From Sugiyamaella lignohabitans (lineage: Eukaryota; Ascomycota; Dipodascomycetes; Dipodascales; Trichomonascaceae): a DNA stretch of 64,000 nucleotides. Below, piece by piece: positions 23,464-33,810 of the stretch (position 1 is the stretch's first letter; each line of letters opens with the position of its first letter). The DNA is taken from contig NC_031672.1 of assembly GCF_001640025.1 (NCBI RefSeq), forward strand, positions 372,001 through 436,000. The letters run 5' to 3'. A program made the position numbers and the translations under genes. The notes under the pieces were generated by a model. The model was not told the DNA's origin. It did no database searches and was given only the letters and a program-made list of their open reading frames with translations.

Positions 23464-23769
23464 GTGCTCGTGCAATATGATATTTTCAGCTTTAACACCA
23501 GTCTGGTAGATTATTAGAAATATCGTTGATTAGCGGAAGCAAAAGAGCAGCATCATTAATAGCCGGAAAGAGAAGAGCAACAAGCAACTGCTGTATAGAT
23601 ACTACTGCGACAACATCACTGATAGAGCGTAGAATGACCACTCTATCTCAATGACCCTGTCTCCTGTTATATATTACTCGGGGTAGTTAGATCTAACGTA
23701 GTTATTTACAGCTAATTTTAGACTGAGTCTGTTTACAGATAACAAATAATATCACTGTGTTCAATAGTC

Positions 23770-26700
23770 ATGCTGGACTATCACCATTTGGTCCACAATG
23801 CCCCTCATCCTAGTACCACACATAGATCATCAGCAGCAGAATGGGCTGTCTACCTCTCCCTTTATCATAGCATGGGCAATCTCCAGGTGTCCAGTGGCCA
23901 GTATGTCCAAGCCGCCAAATCTTTTGCTTCGGCTGTCATCTTTGGACTGGGCGGATCAGTAGAAAACGATGGTCGGCATCTTGGTGTGGGTACTTTAAAT
24001 GATCTCAAATCCAATTCTCCTATCAACAGGCGTGCAATATCGTCAATTCCTGACCTGGTTCATGCTATTGACCAGTCTTTGAGAGGATCTCCTGTCTCTG
24101 CCAATGCATGTTCATCCCATTCTCCACTATTACTATCTCCTCAACAGGCTCTCCAGGCCAGATATAAACTATTTCCACCTGATGGTCAGCTACCTTTAGT
24201 ATCCCAGTGCCAAAATAACCAGAATACAAATCCTCAGATCCCAGTAGATTCGCTGCCGTCAAACTATATCCAGCGATATAATAACATGGGAAGAGAGGAT
24301 GACCCCCGACAGACCAGTGCTTCAATTGAAGCGATAGTCAGCAATGCGCTTCTTAATCTTTCGAAGATATTTCAAGACGGTATCAACTCTGGTGCTCCAG
24401 ATAAGGTTGTTTATCTGAATGGAAGAGTTCCTAGCACATATGATATCCTGTCTTTATACCTGTTGTCACTCTCACTAAACGCTTCTGCCAGTACTGCCAA
24501 TAATGTTGGTATACTATTACTAGCATCTGTGACGCAAAGCCCAATGTCATCGAATTTGCCCTGTCAGAATTGTGAAAGACGCACTCGTGACCTAGCTCTC
24601 GATTATTATTTGTTTGGTTTGTCCTTGGATCAAAAACATCCACATCTACATACCAACTTGGGATCACTTCTGCGTGAACAGGGAAAGCTCAACGAAGCAG
24701 TGCAAATGTATCAAAAGGCTATTCAATGTGATCCTCATTTTAATATTGCTCTGGCAAATCTTGCTGGTTGTTTGAAGGACCAGGGTCAGATAGACAAAGC
24801 TATTATTTATTATGCCAGAGCTGTACAAGAGAACCCTGATTTTGTTGAAGCTCTGGTGGGACTCGCTAGTTGCTACGGTTCAGTGTGTAATTGGACTGAT
24901 CGAGGTGGCTGTGGATGGGAACAGATGTCGGTAGATATAGAAGGAAATCTGGTTTCTGGCCAGATAGAAGGGTGGGTCACTAGAGTAATAAAAGTGGCAG
25001 AAAACCAGGTAGATGAGGTGCGAAGATGGGGTATTGGAGCCATTGATTTCATTGATAGTGTAGAAGGAGGAAATTTGTTCAAGACAATTGAAAGAACAGT
25101 TCGTATTTCAGATCCAAACGAGCGTGTCAAATTCAGACAACTAATAAATTCTTGGCGTGGTTGCTATGAAGAAGGCACAAACTTATTGTCTTTAATAGAA
25201 AAGACTATACGTGCTGTTCAACGCCAGTGGTATTTGGACCGGCGCCAGGGAGTTAAACCACCAGTACCAGATTATACCTATGCTCGTCCACATATACCAT
25301 CTGTACTGCCGATTCCCTTAGCACCAAGTATATTACCTTTCCACTCGTTCACACTCCCACTGAATTCGTTTTACGTTCGTCAGATATCAGAGAAGGCAGC
25401 ATCTAGAGTATCAATGACAGTACTATCGCAGAACTGGCTTCCGAAACATGTGTATCCACCACCGGCAAGTCCAAAGAATGGTGTCTTGAAAGTAGCGTAT
25501 ATATCATCGGATTTCGCGAACCACCCGCTTGCACACTTGATGCAAAATGTGTTTGGCATGCACGACAGAACCAAAGTCCACGCTTACTGCTACGCTACCA
25601 GTCCATCAGACTCATCGCAGTATCGCCAGGAGATCGAAAAGGGTGCCTATGTATTCAGGGATGTTAGTAGCTGGAGTACACAAAAGATTGTCGAGCAGCT
25701 TGTATCCGATGGTATCCATATTTCTGTCAATTTGAATGGGTTTACAAAAGGTGGTCGAAATGAGATATTTGCTACTAGGCCTTGTCCAGTCCAAATCAGT
25801 CTTATGGGTTTCGCAGGACCCATGGGCGCTGACTGGTGTGATTATGTTCTTGGGGATATCACGGCTATGAATGGAGTGCCACAATATTCTAACCTCAGCA
25901 ACAACGATTCAAGATTGAAATTGATACAGCCTCCAGACGAGAACATGAGCTCGTATTGGCCATATCGCAAAGAAAAGGTCATATACATGCCGCGAACGCT
26001 GTTCTGCTGTGACCACCGCCAAAGCGCTCCAGATTCTAACAAAGTTAGAATAGAGTCTGGCCAGCCATTGCATACCTGGGAGGCAGATGTTGAACTGAGA
26101 CAACGACTGCGTAAACAATTATTCCCCAATCTACCAGAAGGTGCATTCCTAATGGGTAACTTCAACCAGTTGTACAAGATCGATCCGACTATCTTTGTGA
26201 CATGGCTACGGATTCTCCAGAGATTACCACATGCCTATTTATGGCTCCTTGAGTTTCCCAAGAACGGAAGAACAAACCTATACACCTATGCATACAAATG
26301 GACGGGATCACGCGATATTCTATCGCGAATCATATTCACGCCAGTGGCTGAGAAAAATGAGCATATCATCAGGTCGAGAGTATGTGATTTGTTCCTTGAC
26401 ACTCCCGAATGTAATGCCCACACCACTGCCGCAGACGTGTCATGGGGAGGAACTCCGATCATAACATATCCCAGACACAGTTATAAATTGTGTTCTCGGA
26501 TCGGAGCGTCAATTGTGTATGGAGCCCTACCAGCCGACTACCGAGGTCGGCAGATAGGCCAGCGTCTCGTTGTACACTCTGAAGCGGAATACGAAGACCG
26601 GGTGGTCGAATTTGGCAGCACGCTAGAAGGATTACGAGAACTGAACGAGATACGAACGGTACTATTCAACGAACGAGAGAAGGATGGAAACGGATTATTT

Positions 26701-26796
26701 AACACCAAAAAGTGGGTAGAGTCGGTAGAAAAGGGTTTCCAACGAGCATGGGAAGACTGGGTGCAGGGAAAGCACGAGAACATCTTCATCGACTAA
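23770..26796 (+). CDS. O-GlcNAc-transferase-like protein (TPR + GT41)
   Basis: 1008 residues. The N-terminal half has TPR repeats, clearest at about 275-370 (LHTNLGSLLREQGKLNEAVQ and the following repeat). The C-terminal half matches GT41 (SEC/SPINDLY) transferases: SSDFANHPLAHLM (about 578) with the active-site-region His, VNLNGFTKGGRNE (about 653), FNQLYKIDP (about 798) with the UDP-binding Lys, and HTTAADVSWGGTP (about 884) forming the nucleotide pocket. The enzymes move GlcNAc from UDP-GlcNAc (or fucose, in SPY) to Ser/Thr of nuclear and cytosolic proteins. The linker between lobes contains extra sequence of its own. No interruption. S. cerevisiae has no such gene; filamentous fungi do. 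The donor sugar cannot be told from sequence alone. Confidence 0.9.
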   Translation: MLDYHHLVHNAPHPSTTHRSSAAEWAVYLSLYHSMGNLQVSSGQYVQAAKSFASAVIFGLGGSVENDGRHLGVGTLNDLKSNSPINRRAISSIPDLVHAIDQSLRGSPVSANACSSHSPLLLSPQQALQARYKLFPPDGQLPLVSQCQNNQNTNPQIPVDSLPSNYIQRYNNMGREDDPRQTSASIEAIVSNALLNLSKIFQDGINSGAPDKVVYLNGRVPSTYDILSLYLLSLSLNASASTANNVGILLLASVTQSPMSSNLPCQNCERRTRDLALDYYLFGLSLDQKHPHLHTNLGSLLREQGKLNEAVQMYQKAIQCDPHFNIALANLAGCLKDQGQIDKAIIYYARAVQENPDFVEALVGLASCYGSVCNWTDRGGCGWEQMSVDIEGNLVSGQIEGWVTRVIKVAENQVDEVRRWGIGAIDFIDSVEGGNLFKTIERTVRISDPNERVKFRQLINSWRGCYEEGTNLLSLIEKTIRAVQRQWYLDRRQGVKPPVPDYTYARPHIPSVLPIPLAPSILPFHSFTLPLNSFYVRQISEKAASRVSMTVLSQNWLPKHVYPPPASPKNGVLKVAYISSDFANHPLAHLMQNVFGMHDRTKVHAYCYATSPSDSSQYRQEIEKGAYVFRDVSSWSTQKIVEQLVSDGIHISVNLNGFTKGGRNEIFATRPCPVQISLMGFAGPMGADWCDYVLGDITAMNGVPQYSNLSNNDSRLKLIQPPDENMSSYWPYRKEKVIYMPRTLFCCDHRQSAPDSNKVRIESGQPLHTWEADVELRQRLRKQLFPNLPEGAFLMGNFNQLYKIDPTIFVTWLRILQRLPHAYLWLLEFPKNGRTNLYTYAYKWTGSRDILSRIIFTPVAEKNEHIIRSRVCDLFLDTPECNAHTTAADVSWGGTPIITYPRHSYKLCSRIGASIVYGALPADYRGRQIGQRLVVHSEAEYEDRVVEFGSTLEGLRELNEIRTVLFNEREKDGNGLFNTKKWVESVEKGFQRAWEDWVQGKHENIFID

Positions 26797-26849
26797 AAAG
26801 ACTAATGCCAACGAATATAACGAATAATTCTATCGATGGGATCCGGGCT

Positions 26850-26985
26850 TGCCTCCGGCGGCTGGGGCGCTGCCCCAGACCCCGTTGTGCTCGCTCCGCG
26901 AGCGGACTGGGGATCCCCTAGCAACGACTCGAGCGCAGCGAGAGGAGCCACGGGGTCTGGGGCAGAGCCCCAGCCGCCTGAGGCA
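26850..26985 (-). repeat. Full-length GC foldback element (136 bp)
   Basis: Left arm GCGAGC type (loop GCT), right arm CTCGAG type (loop TCT). Head mutated at the right end (CCGCCTGAGG). It begins 53 bp after the GT41 stop. Confidence 0.92.
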
Positions 26986-27249
26986 TGCCCAGTTCACGGT
27001 CTCCTGAACACACGTTAATTTCTTTTTCTGCGGTGCGGCCATGCCTTATCAATGCAGCAGCTTTTGTTGAGTTTAATCGCATCCGCCGATCTGTAGATAA
27101 CGCACGGACATGTGCCCGTTTGCGTTTTGCAGCATGCGACAAAAACGTCAACCATGTCATGATAGCGCCAGGGTTTTAAAAGCTAAGGCTCGCAGCATCG
27201 TCAGATCTACTTTGACACGTAACGTTTACATTAGAGGGAGAACTGCACT

Positions 27250-28257
27250 ATGGAAGAAATAGCGCGAACTTCCAGCGGAGATACGCTCAACAAGCACGAG
27301 GGAACCACGCAGGAACCCGGTAATCCAGTCGAAAAGCCTGTCTTGGCATCGTGTAGACTAAACGCCTATTCAGACCCACCTATCCTGGTAATTGAAAAAG
27401 TGCCGGTTGCTACGCCGAAATATATGGAGAGTTGTCGTGATGCCAATGAGCAAGACCTGTTTTTCCTTCGCTGGGTGTTTCGAGTGAGTATTCGATCTGG
27501 TTATCAGAAAAGGATAGAGTAAGGGGAAGAGGAAAACTAACTGGGTATGTAGGATATGTTTGACCGGCTGACCGACCAGATAAATGAGAAGTTTCCCGGA
27601 TATAAGATACTTCGAGCCGAGGCAGAGCCGGGTATTTCTTGGGATGATTTTCGCAATGAGACCAGGGGATTGTTGATCTGGTTAGTCAAAGTGCAGTCGA
27701 ATCCATTGGATCAGCTGTTCAATATTGTTGCACGACAGTCGTCTGAAGATAAGGTTCAAATGAGTTTGGTGTTTAGTAGTGTTCAAAAGCAGATTGCGGG
27801 AATGCGTCGGAATCTACACCGATTACGACAGGAGGTAGACGTTTCGGAGAAAGCACTTCTTCAAATCTGTCAGGCTATTAATGATGGACTCATGAGCGAC
27901 GCGGATGACAAACTCCGAAATAAAGCCATTAATCAGGGATCCACTGTAAATGGCAACGACGGCTCATCTACGACGCTGCATGAATTTATCTATCCTGATG
28001 ATGCCATTCCTGACCTTCAACAGTTGACTATAGCTATGAAGAAGAGTGCTGATTCTGCTGCAGATGGTCGCAATGGGTTGGTCAAGAAGTCCAGTCACTC
28101 GTCGTCTATTGATACAAATGGTCCTCAGAGAGAAGCTGCTGAATGGAGTGTTGTAGAAGATGACGATGACGATGATGATGATGACGACGACGATGACGAC
28201 CGGGAGCTTACCAGTGCGTCTCTAAGTGGCTATGATGACGAATACGACAGCGACTAA
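27250..28257 (+). CDS. Unrecognised spliced gene with poly-Asp tail
   Basis: Exons 27250-27483 and 27553-28257. The 69-nt intron has donor GTGAGT, branch AACTAACT and acceptor TGTAG. The product is 312 residues. Exon 1 ends FFLRWVFR and exon 2 continues DMFDRLTDQINEKFPGY in phase. The middle (about 90-185) is predicted helical by its heptad-like Leu/Ile spacing. The C-terminus is disordered and acidic, with an unbroken run of about 14 Asp near residue 285 and an end SGYDDEYDSD. I know no family for it. It lies between GT41 and ZAP1 in the same orientation. It is one of three genes in the first 50 kb without a GC foldback copy near its 3' end. Confidence 0.75.
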
Positions 28258-29483
28258 CTGACTTAATCCGAGGCCAGCTGTCAACCCAATTCTTGTATTT
28301 TCTCGATTTGCACCAGGTATCTGTTCTTTTAGTTCTGTTCGTGCCCTTCTCTTTCTTATTTTACCAGTTAGTTACTTCTTTTTTATAATGTTTTCGTCTA
28401 ATATATGATATAATGCACCAGCCTCTAATGTTACACTGGCAGACAGACAGTTGCCCAAATACACAGAAACATCCATGACATAGATATTTTTTCAAATATA
28501 TACGAAAAAAGGCCAGTCGATTCATGAATTATGACTCACCGATTCCCTAACTAACTACGGACTATGTCCACATAAAAGAAGGAAAAAGCGTGGATAACAA
28601 GTCTTCATGAAGTTCTGGACCTGTCGTACTATGCATAAACGAGGAAAGGGTCGACCCCTGCAGATCTAGTGTTACATGTGTTTCGGGCTAGACAAAAGTA
28701 ACTGTCAAAATAAGCCCGTTTGGTTAGCCTCCGATTGGAGATTCAGCCAATTCTAGAACGAACTCACCTCATACCATGTCTTGTTCAGCCACGGATAGTC
28801 CAATTTGACGAATATTTCTCGCTTTGACAGCTGAGGCCCAGGTTGGAAATAATCTTCACGGTCTAACCGGTGCGGCACTATAAGCTTCAAGACTAGGCTT
28901 TATGACCTAACCCGCGCATGCAATTTGCAGCCTTGGTCATAACCACAAAGGTGTTTTTGAATGTGCAGGGTTATATATAATATACACATTACGGTATATA
29001 GGCCTTGCAAAATTATATGCTTGCCAAAGTATTGTTCTACAAACTAGTAGCACAGGTTTACCGACGAGTCCCCGACGAGATCTGAGATCTGGTTTGAAAA
29101 AAAAAAGATATCCTAATTGTTTCGTCGTTTCATATAGCCAAAAAGCTACTTTAATACCTAGGGTTTGAGCAGATATTAGTCGAGGAGGCATATGATAACG
29201 AGAGATCGATTTAGCTAATTCGATAACTGACTTAACAAGATTTTAAAACTCTTTAAAACACACAGTTATAAGACTGATAATTTCTAGTTTGATCCAGTTG
29301 AAATTTGTGCTTTCCTACGGTTAATTTATCCCTGAAACCCAGCCAACTTCTATCCATGAATTCTGTTTAACGATAACAGGTAAAAGGAGTCAAGAAGGGA
29401 GGAACTGATAAGATTTTCAGTTAAAGATAATTCAGTCGTACGGTCAGTTTACCAGTTTTCGTGCTAAAAGCAAACGTTTTACT
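28258..29483. other. ZAP1 upstream region
   Basis: AT-rich, no supported gene and no GC foldback copy. I looked for a zinc-responsive element (ACCTTNAAGGT) and saw none. Confidence 0.5.
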
Positions 29484-32087
29484 ATGCTGGAAGCTTTTGT
29501 CGCAGACGATATCTATAATTGGATATCCCCTATGATGGAGAAGCAAGCAAAAAACGGAGCTGGAAATGGACCTCTTGCAAGATCCGCCTCTAGCCCTCCT
29601 ACCAGTGTTAATGGGTTTGGTAGGCCCCCTGCTAGAAATGTAGACAGAGAGGGGAGTGAACCACCACATCATTTCTATCCAAAACTACTCGAGTCATCTA
29701 CACCACTTTCCGAGCCAGAGACTGTCGACAGTGAGACAGCTGACTCTTCATCAACCACGCCAAACTGTGTAGAATGCGAGCATGAAAGTAAACCAAATTT
29801 GAACTCACAGCATCTGTCCGATCGAGATCTTAACAAAGTCGATGAAGCTAACTCAGTGACAAAACCAAACTTAAAACCCGATCTGACCTCTACAGAGCAA
29901 ATACCACTATCGTTACAAACTGCTGCTGCTAGTGCTAATGTTGGCACGCTACCGACTGAAGTACAAGCTGACGGTTCCTGTGAAGAATGTCAGGTGGCTA
30001 TGAAGGATCATTTATTGCAGATCTATGATCCATTTTTAGACTACTGTGCTGAATGTCAGGAAGCTGAAGAGGAGCACCAGCTAAATAATAGAGACTGTGC
30101 AGTTGCAGCTCAGCCAGACTGTGAAGAATGTATCGATGTTGAACACAAACCACCACCCACCGATAGTAACTCTATGATCAATTTCGATATTTTACCATCT
30201 CAAAAACGGATTTCCAAAAAGGCTTTTCTTGAAAATCAAATTCAACCAAAATATAGTAATAGTCGGCATGAAAAAATGGCCATGACTGTGAGAACTGAAA
30301 ATATGGATCTCAACATGGGTATAAACGGTGGGATGAATATGGGAGAAGGTTCTTTAGATCCAAGTTTGAATATTCAAACAGGAAATGGACTAAAACGGAG
30401 GGCAAGCAGTTTTGAACGGTCATCCGAGGACCACCAACGTCGCAAACTCGAATCGCTGTCTCAGCTTTATAATCAGCAACAAAACATAACCCGGCAGTAT
30501 TATTTGATGCTCCGACAAGCCCAACAGCAATATAACAACAGCCAGGGAAACAAAAACCAACTAGATGGAACCATGCCGAACAAGCCGCTACCTTCAGATT
30601 TAGACCAGAGTCATGTTCAAAACAATGTTGGTACTAGCCACAGCCATATCCAACACGAACATGGACACGACCATAGCCATGACCACACACACGAGCATTC
30701 TCACGAGCACGGAAATGGTCATAGCTGTTCTCACTGCCATAGCTCTGGAAATGGCCATCACGACCCACAACACCAGCAAGTATCACCTCGGTCGCTTTAC
30801 TGCCATTGGAATGGCCATGAAGGAGAAGCCCAATTCAACTCTGAGTTAGCTCTCCAGGCACACTTGCGTCACCATATTTATCCACAAGCCGAGTCTATGT
30901 CAGACCAGCTTGAATGTCAGTGGGATTCCTGTGACGTCTCACTCAAGTTTGTGGACGAACTTTTGGAACACATCAGGACCGACCATTATAACAATTACAG
31001 TCAACCTCACACCGATTGTTTATATGATGGTACCCATATACACCCCAAAGCTAACGATGTCACGATTAGTCAAACGTCTTCTCAGGTGTACCCATCTACA
31101 CAGACCCAGGGGTATAAATGTCAATGGTCCAATTGCCAATACATTGCTAACACATCTGATCAACTGGGAGTTCACGTACTCAGTGATCATATCAACAATA
31201 ACATTCCCAAACCGAGTCAGATGACTACTGAACCCACTAGGGAAGATATGAACAATTTTATGAAAAACAATGACATGTTTCAGTGCCAGTACCAAGCCTG
31301 TGATTTCCAGTCTCTCAATTTTGACGACTTTACTAGCCACATCAAAAGTGACCACCTGTCAGCCACTGCTCCGCTAGACAGTTTCGCTACAAATGACATG
31401 GTGACTCACTCTTTAGACCCGTCGCTTGGCATTCCACAACCCAATAATATCGTTGGAACTACGAAGCCAGTCAACGTCACTACAACTGGTACGAATAATA
31501 ACACTGTGAAAGTCAAGACTGAACACGACGAGACCACTTCCACTAAAACCTGTAAATGGGTACTTGAAAATGGCCAACTTTGTTCATGCGAGTGTAAAAA
31601 CACCGAAGAACTGTCGAACCACATCATTGAAGCCCACGTTGGACTCCGTAAAACTGAGTACGTGTGTTCATGGCAGGGCTGCGACCGGAATCATCGTCCA
31701 TTTCAACAGCGACAAAAGATGGTTCGTCATCTCCAAGTGCATACGAACCACCGACCGTACAAATGTCACATTTGCAACAGCACTTTTGGTGAAGAGAGCG
31801 TGCTCAAACAGCACTTAAGAGTGCATTCTGGAGAACGGCCCTTCGAATGTAAAATCTGCCACAAACGATTCGCTGCCAGTGCTGCTCTGTCGGTACACCT
31901 TCGTATCCACACCGGCGAAAAACCTCTCAAATGCAAATATCCCGGCTGTGAAAAACGGTTCTCCGAGTCGTCCAACCTAAACAAACATCTCAAAACGCAC
32001 TTCAGTGGCAGTCCTTGCATCTGTCCCATCTGTTCCGAGTCATTCCAAGACCCTGACCACCTATTTAAGCATTTTAAGACCCACTGA
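29484..32087 (+). CDS. ZAP1: Zap1-type zinc-responsive transcription factor
   Basis: 867 residues, near the 880 of S. cerevisiae Zap1. The C-terminal five C2H2 fingers (about 720-867) bind DNA and follow Zap1 closely: RQKMVRHLQVH, then CHICNSTFGEESVLKQH, CKICHKRFAASAALSVH, CKYPGCEKRFSESSNLNKH, and a last CPICSESFQDPDHLFKHFKTH. At least four looser C2H2-like units of form C-x-W-x-x-C (about 430-660) lie before them, as in the zinc-sensing pairs of Zap1. Two further metal-rich stretches stand out: CxxC motifs in acidic context (CEEC, CAEC, CEEC; about 169-220) and a His cluster (about 385-430, HGHDHSHDHTHEH). Zap1 activates zinc-uptake genes when zinc is low and is inhibited by zinc binding. 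The repeat cluster after it lies tail to tail with VPS26. Confidence 0.9.
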   Translation: MLEAFVADDIYNWISPMMEKQAKNGAGNGPLARSASSPPTSVNGFGRPPARNVDREGSEPPHHFYPKLLESSTPLSEPETVDSETADSSSTTPNCVECEHESKPNLNSQHLSDRDLNKVDEANSVTKPNLKPDLTSTEQIPLSLQTAAASANVGTLPTEVQADGSCEECQVAMKDHLLQIYDPFLDYCAECQEAEEEHQLNNRDCAVAAQPDCEECIDVEHKPPPTDSNSMINFDILPSQKRISKKAFLENQIQPKYSNSRHEKMAMTVRTENMDLNMGINGGMNMGEGSLDPSLNIQTGNGLKRRASSFERSSEDHQRRKLESLSQLYNQQQNITRQYYLMLRQAQQQYNNSQGNKNQLDGTMPNKPLPSDLDQSHVQNNVGTSHSHIQHEHGHDHSHDHTHEHSHEHGNGHSCSHCHSSGNGHHDPQHQQVSPRSLYCHWNGHEGEAQFNSELALQAHLRHHIYPQAESMSDQLECQWDSCDVSLKFVDELLEHIRTDHYNNYSQPHTDCLYDGTHIHPKANDVTISQTSSQVYPSTQTQGYKCQWSNCQYIANTSDQLGVHVLSDHINNNIPKPSQMTTEPTREDMNNFMKNNDMFQCQYQACDFQSLNFDDFTSHIKSDHLSATAPLDSFATNDMVTHSLDPSLGIPQPNNIVGTTKPVNVTTTGTNNNTVKVKTEHDETTSTKTCKWVLENGQLCSCECKNTEELSNHIIEAHVGLRKTEYVCSWQGCDRNHRPFQQRQKMVRHLQVHTNHRPYKCHICNSTFGEESVLKQHLRVHSGERPFECKICHKRFAASAALSVHLRIHTGEKPLKCKYPGCEKRFSESSNLNKHLKTHFSGSPCICPICSESFQDPDHLFKHFKTH

Positions 32088-32123
32088 TAAATATATTTAT
32101 TCTCCTCACAAACGGTCCCTGCT

Positions 32124-32338
32124 TGCCTCCGGCGGCTGGGGTCTGCTCCAGACCCCGTGGCTTCTCTCGCTCCGCTCGAGTCGACCCTGAACACACGGGT
32201 CGTGCTCGCTTCCGGCGGCTGGGGCTCTGCCCCAGACCCCGTAGCTCCTCTCGCTCCGCTCGAGTCGACCCACCACCGCACGTCGCTCGCGAAGCGAGCA
32301 CAACGGGGTCTGGGGCAGCGCCCCAGCCGCCGGAGGCA
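32124..32338. repeat. Cluster of three GC foldback arms between convergent genes
   Basis: Arm 1 (32124-32183, +) has a wobble-containing stem (GGGGTCTGCTCC) and CTCGAG tip. Arm 2 (about 32205-32271, +) has loop TCT and CTCGAG tip, with a damaged head. Arm 3 (32284-32338, -) has loop GCT and GCGAGC tip. The cluster fills most of the 289 bp between the ZAP1 and VPS26 stop codons. Confidence 0.88.
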
Positions 32339-32376
32339 ATGCCCGTTACATTAATGCAAATACAATTACTACGTAG

Positions 32377-33324
32377 CTAGGTCTCGTCTTGAGGGTTTCG
32401 GTAGAGTATTATCTCGCTTTGTTTGAAGTAACGACGCGAGTCCTCGTCAATGAGCACTAGAGAAAGGAATGTACGGATAGAGAACTTCTTGTTGACATCG
32501 CGGAAGGTTGGCGTCAGGTCGAAGCCGCCGAGGAAAAGTCGGATGGGAATAGTCTCGCCTCGGACAGGTGCACCATCCATGATTTCAAACCGTACCAGCG
32601 TATCGCTCTCGTTATATTGATTAGGAGCCACACCCACTGTTTCTCGCCGGATTATCGACAGTTCCATGTGTTTTATCTTGAGCCGTACAAGCAGGAAATA
32701 GATTCGGCCTACTATGACATCTTTCAGGTGGTATCGGGACTTGGAATATTCAAACTCGATATGCAGACAGTCTTCAATACCCACATCCATCTTGATTGAA
32801 CTGATTCCCTCTGGAGGAACTTTATAGTTATATACCCAGAGATCCTTTTCCCTGACGATATCGGCCATCCGGCGGAACACCGTCACTTTGACATAGTATC
32901 GTAGCTTGACATTAATTCCATTATAACTTTCAAACTGTTTTTCCACGTTTTTGAACTCGAAATCGTACGTCTCTGGGTGTCGTAATTCAGCAGGAGCAGC
33001 CAATTCTTGAGCCAGTGATAAAAAGTCGTCGTGCTGACCACGATCTGACGACTGCTCTATACTACCGACAAATTGCACTTTAATACCCATATGTTCCAAA
33101 CGTTTACCATCTCTAGGACGAATTGTGACCGAACCTTTAACAGACTCGCCATCCATGTACAAGGGAACACTTCTTCTACGGGCAAGAGCATTGGCCGAAG
33201 ACGGGTTGCCCGTCCCCGCAATGGCTTTTTGGCCATTCGACTGTTTGATCTCGACATGAGTCCGGGTGTCCTCGCCGTCAAGACGGATCTCAATATCCAA
33301 CTGAGACTTGAAAAAAGATGCCAT
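32377..33324 (-). CDS. VPS26: Retromer subunit Vps26
   Basis: 315 residues, arrestin-like fold of the retromer cargo-selective trimer (Vps26-Vps29-Vps35), which returns receptors from endosomes to the Golgi. Family landmarks are present: the MASFFKSQLDIEIRLDG start, PLYMDGESVKG for the first strands, HPETYDFEFKNVEKQFESY, LRYYVKVTVFRR, and the C-terminal GETIPIRLFL block. A short insertion after about residue 30 (alanine and serine-rich) is typical of yeast forms. S. cerevisiae calls this gene PEP8. The coding frame is intact and converges on ZAP1. Confidence 0.95.
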   Translation of the reverse strand: MASFFKSQLDIEIRLDGEDTRTHVEIKQSNGQKAIAGTGNPSSANALARRRSVPLYMDGESVKGSVTIRPRDGKRLEHMGIKVQFVGSIEQSSDRGQHDDFLSLAQELAAPAELRHPETYDFEFKNVEKQFESYNGINVKLRYYVKVTVFRRMADIVREKDLWVYNYKVPPEGISSIKMDVGIEDCLHIEFEYSKSRYHLKDVIVGRIYFLLVRLKIKHMELSIIRRETVGVAPNQYNESDTLVRFEIMDGAPVRGETIPIRLFLGGFDLTPTFRDVNKKFSIRTFLSLVLIDEDSRRYFKQSEIILYRNPQDET

Positions 33325-33535
33325 CTCGGAACCTCAATGCCTCAAAACACTGTCAATATCCTAATATCTCTTGTGGCAATCAACACCTGCTACTTCTTAG
33401 GGAGACGACGATGCTACATGTCGCCGCCGTGCTTTATCACTTATCTCACTGCGGTTCACGGCACAGCCGTTCGTTAAGCCCCAGGGTCCAACCCCGACTT
33501 GGACTCTGTGGCCGGCTCATTTGGGGCTGGGGGTC

Positions 33536-33697
33536 TACCTCCGGCGGCTGGGGCTCCGCCCCAGACCCCGTGGCTCGCTTCGCTCGACCTGAAACTCACG
33601 GGTTCAGACTATAGCAAGAGATCACGTGATCTTTCCAAGTGTTAATCGAGCGAAGCGAGCTAGGGGGTCTGGGGCGGAGCCCCGGCCGCCGGAGGCA
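33536..33697. repeat. Two-arm GC foldback element with equal short tips
   Basis: Left arm 33536-33587 (terminus TACCTCC, loop TCC) and right arm 33646-33697 (loop TCC, CCCCGGCCGCC) both carry a short tip (CTCGCTTCGCTCGA). The family linker is absent; the spacer holds the palindrome gatcacgtgatc. Confidence 0.88.
33619..33630. promoter_or_regulatory. Palindromic E-box GATCACGTGATC
   Basis: Perfect 12-bp palindrome with a CACGTG core, inside the spacer of the repeat at 33536 and 295 bp upstream of the VPS26 start codon. CACGTG is the core for bHLH factors such as Cbf1. Function is inferred from the motif only. Confidence 0.4.
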
Positions 33698-33810
33698 AGT
33701 CCTGACCCAAGCAGAAGTGTAGTCGAGGGTTCATTAGTGGTTATAGAGGGGGTACAGTCGTTATTCGTTTCTTCGTTAGGCAACAGTGGCACGGTGATGG
33801 TGGTAGGGTG

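Larger units (their letters stand above)
21657..23769. other. Intergenic stretch between ATG33 and the GT41 gene
   Basis: Three solo GC foldback arms in the first 460 bp, then AT-rich sequence with no supported gene, and a 55-bp tandem repeat at 23354-23463. Confidence 0.6.
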
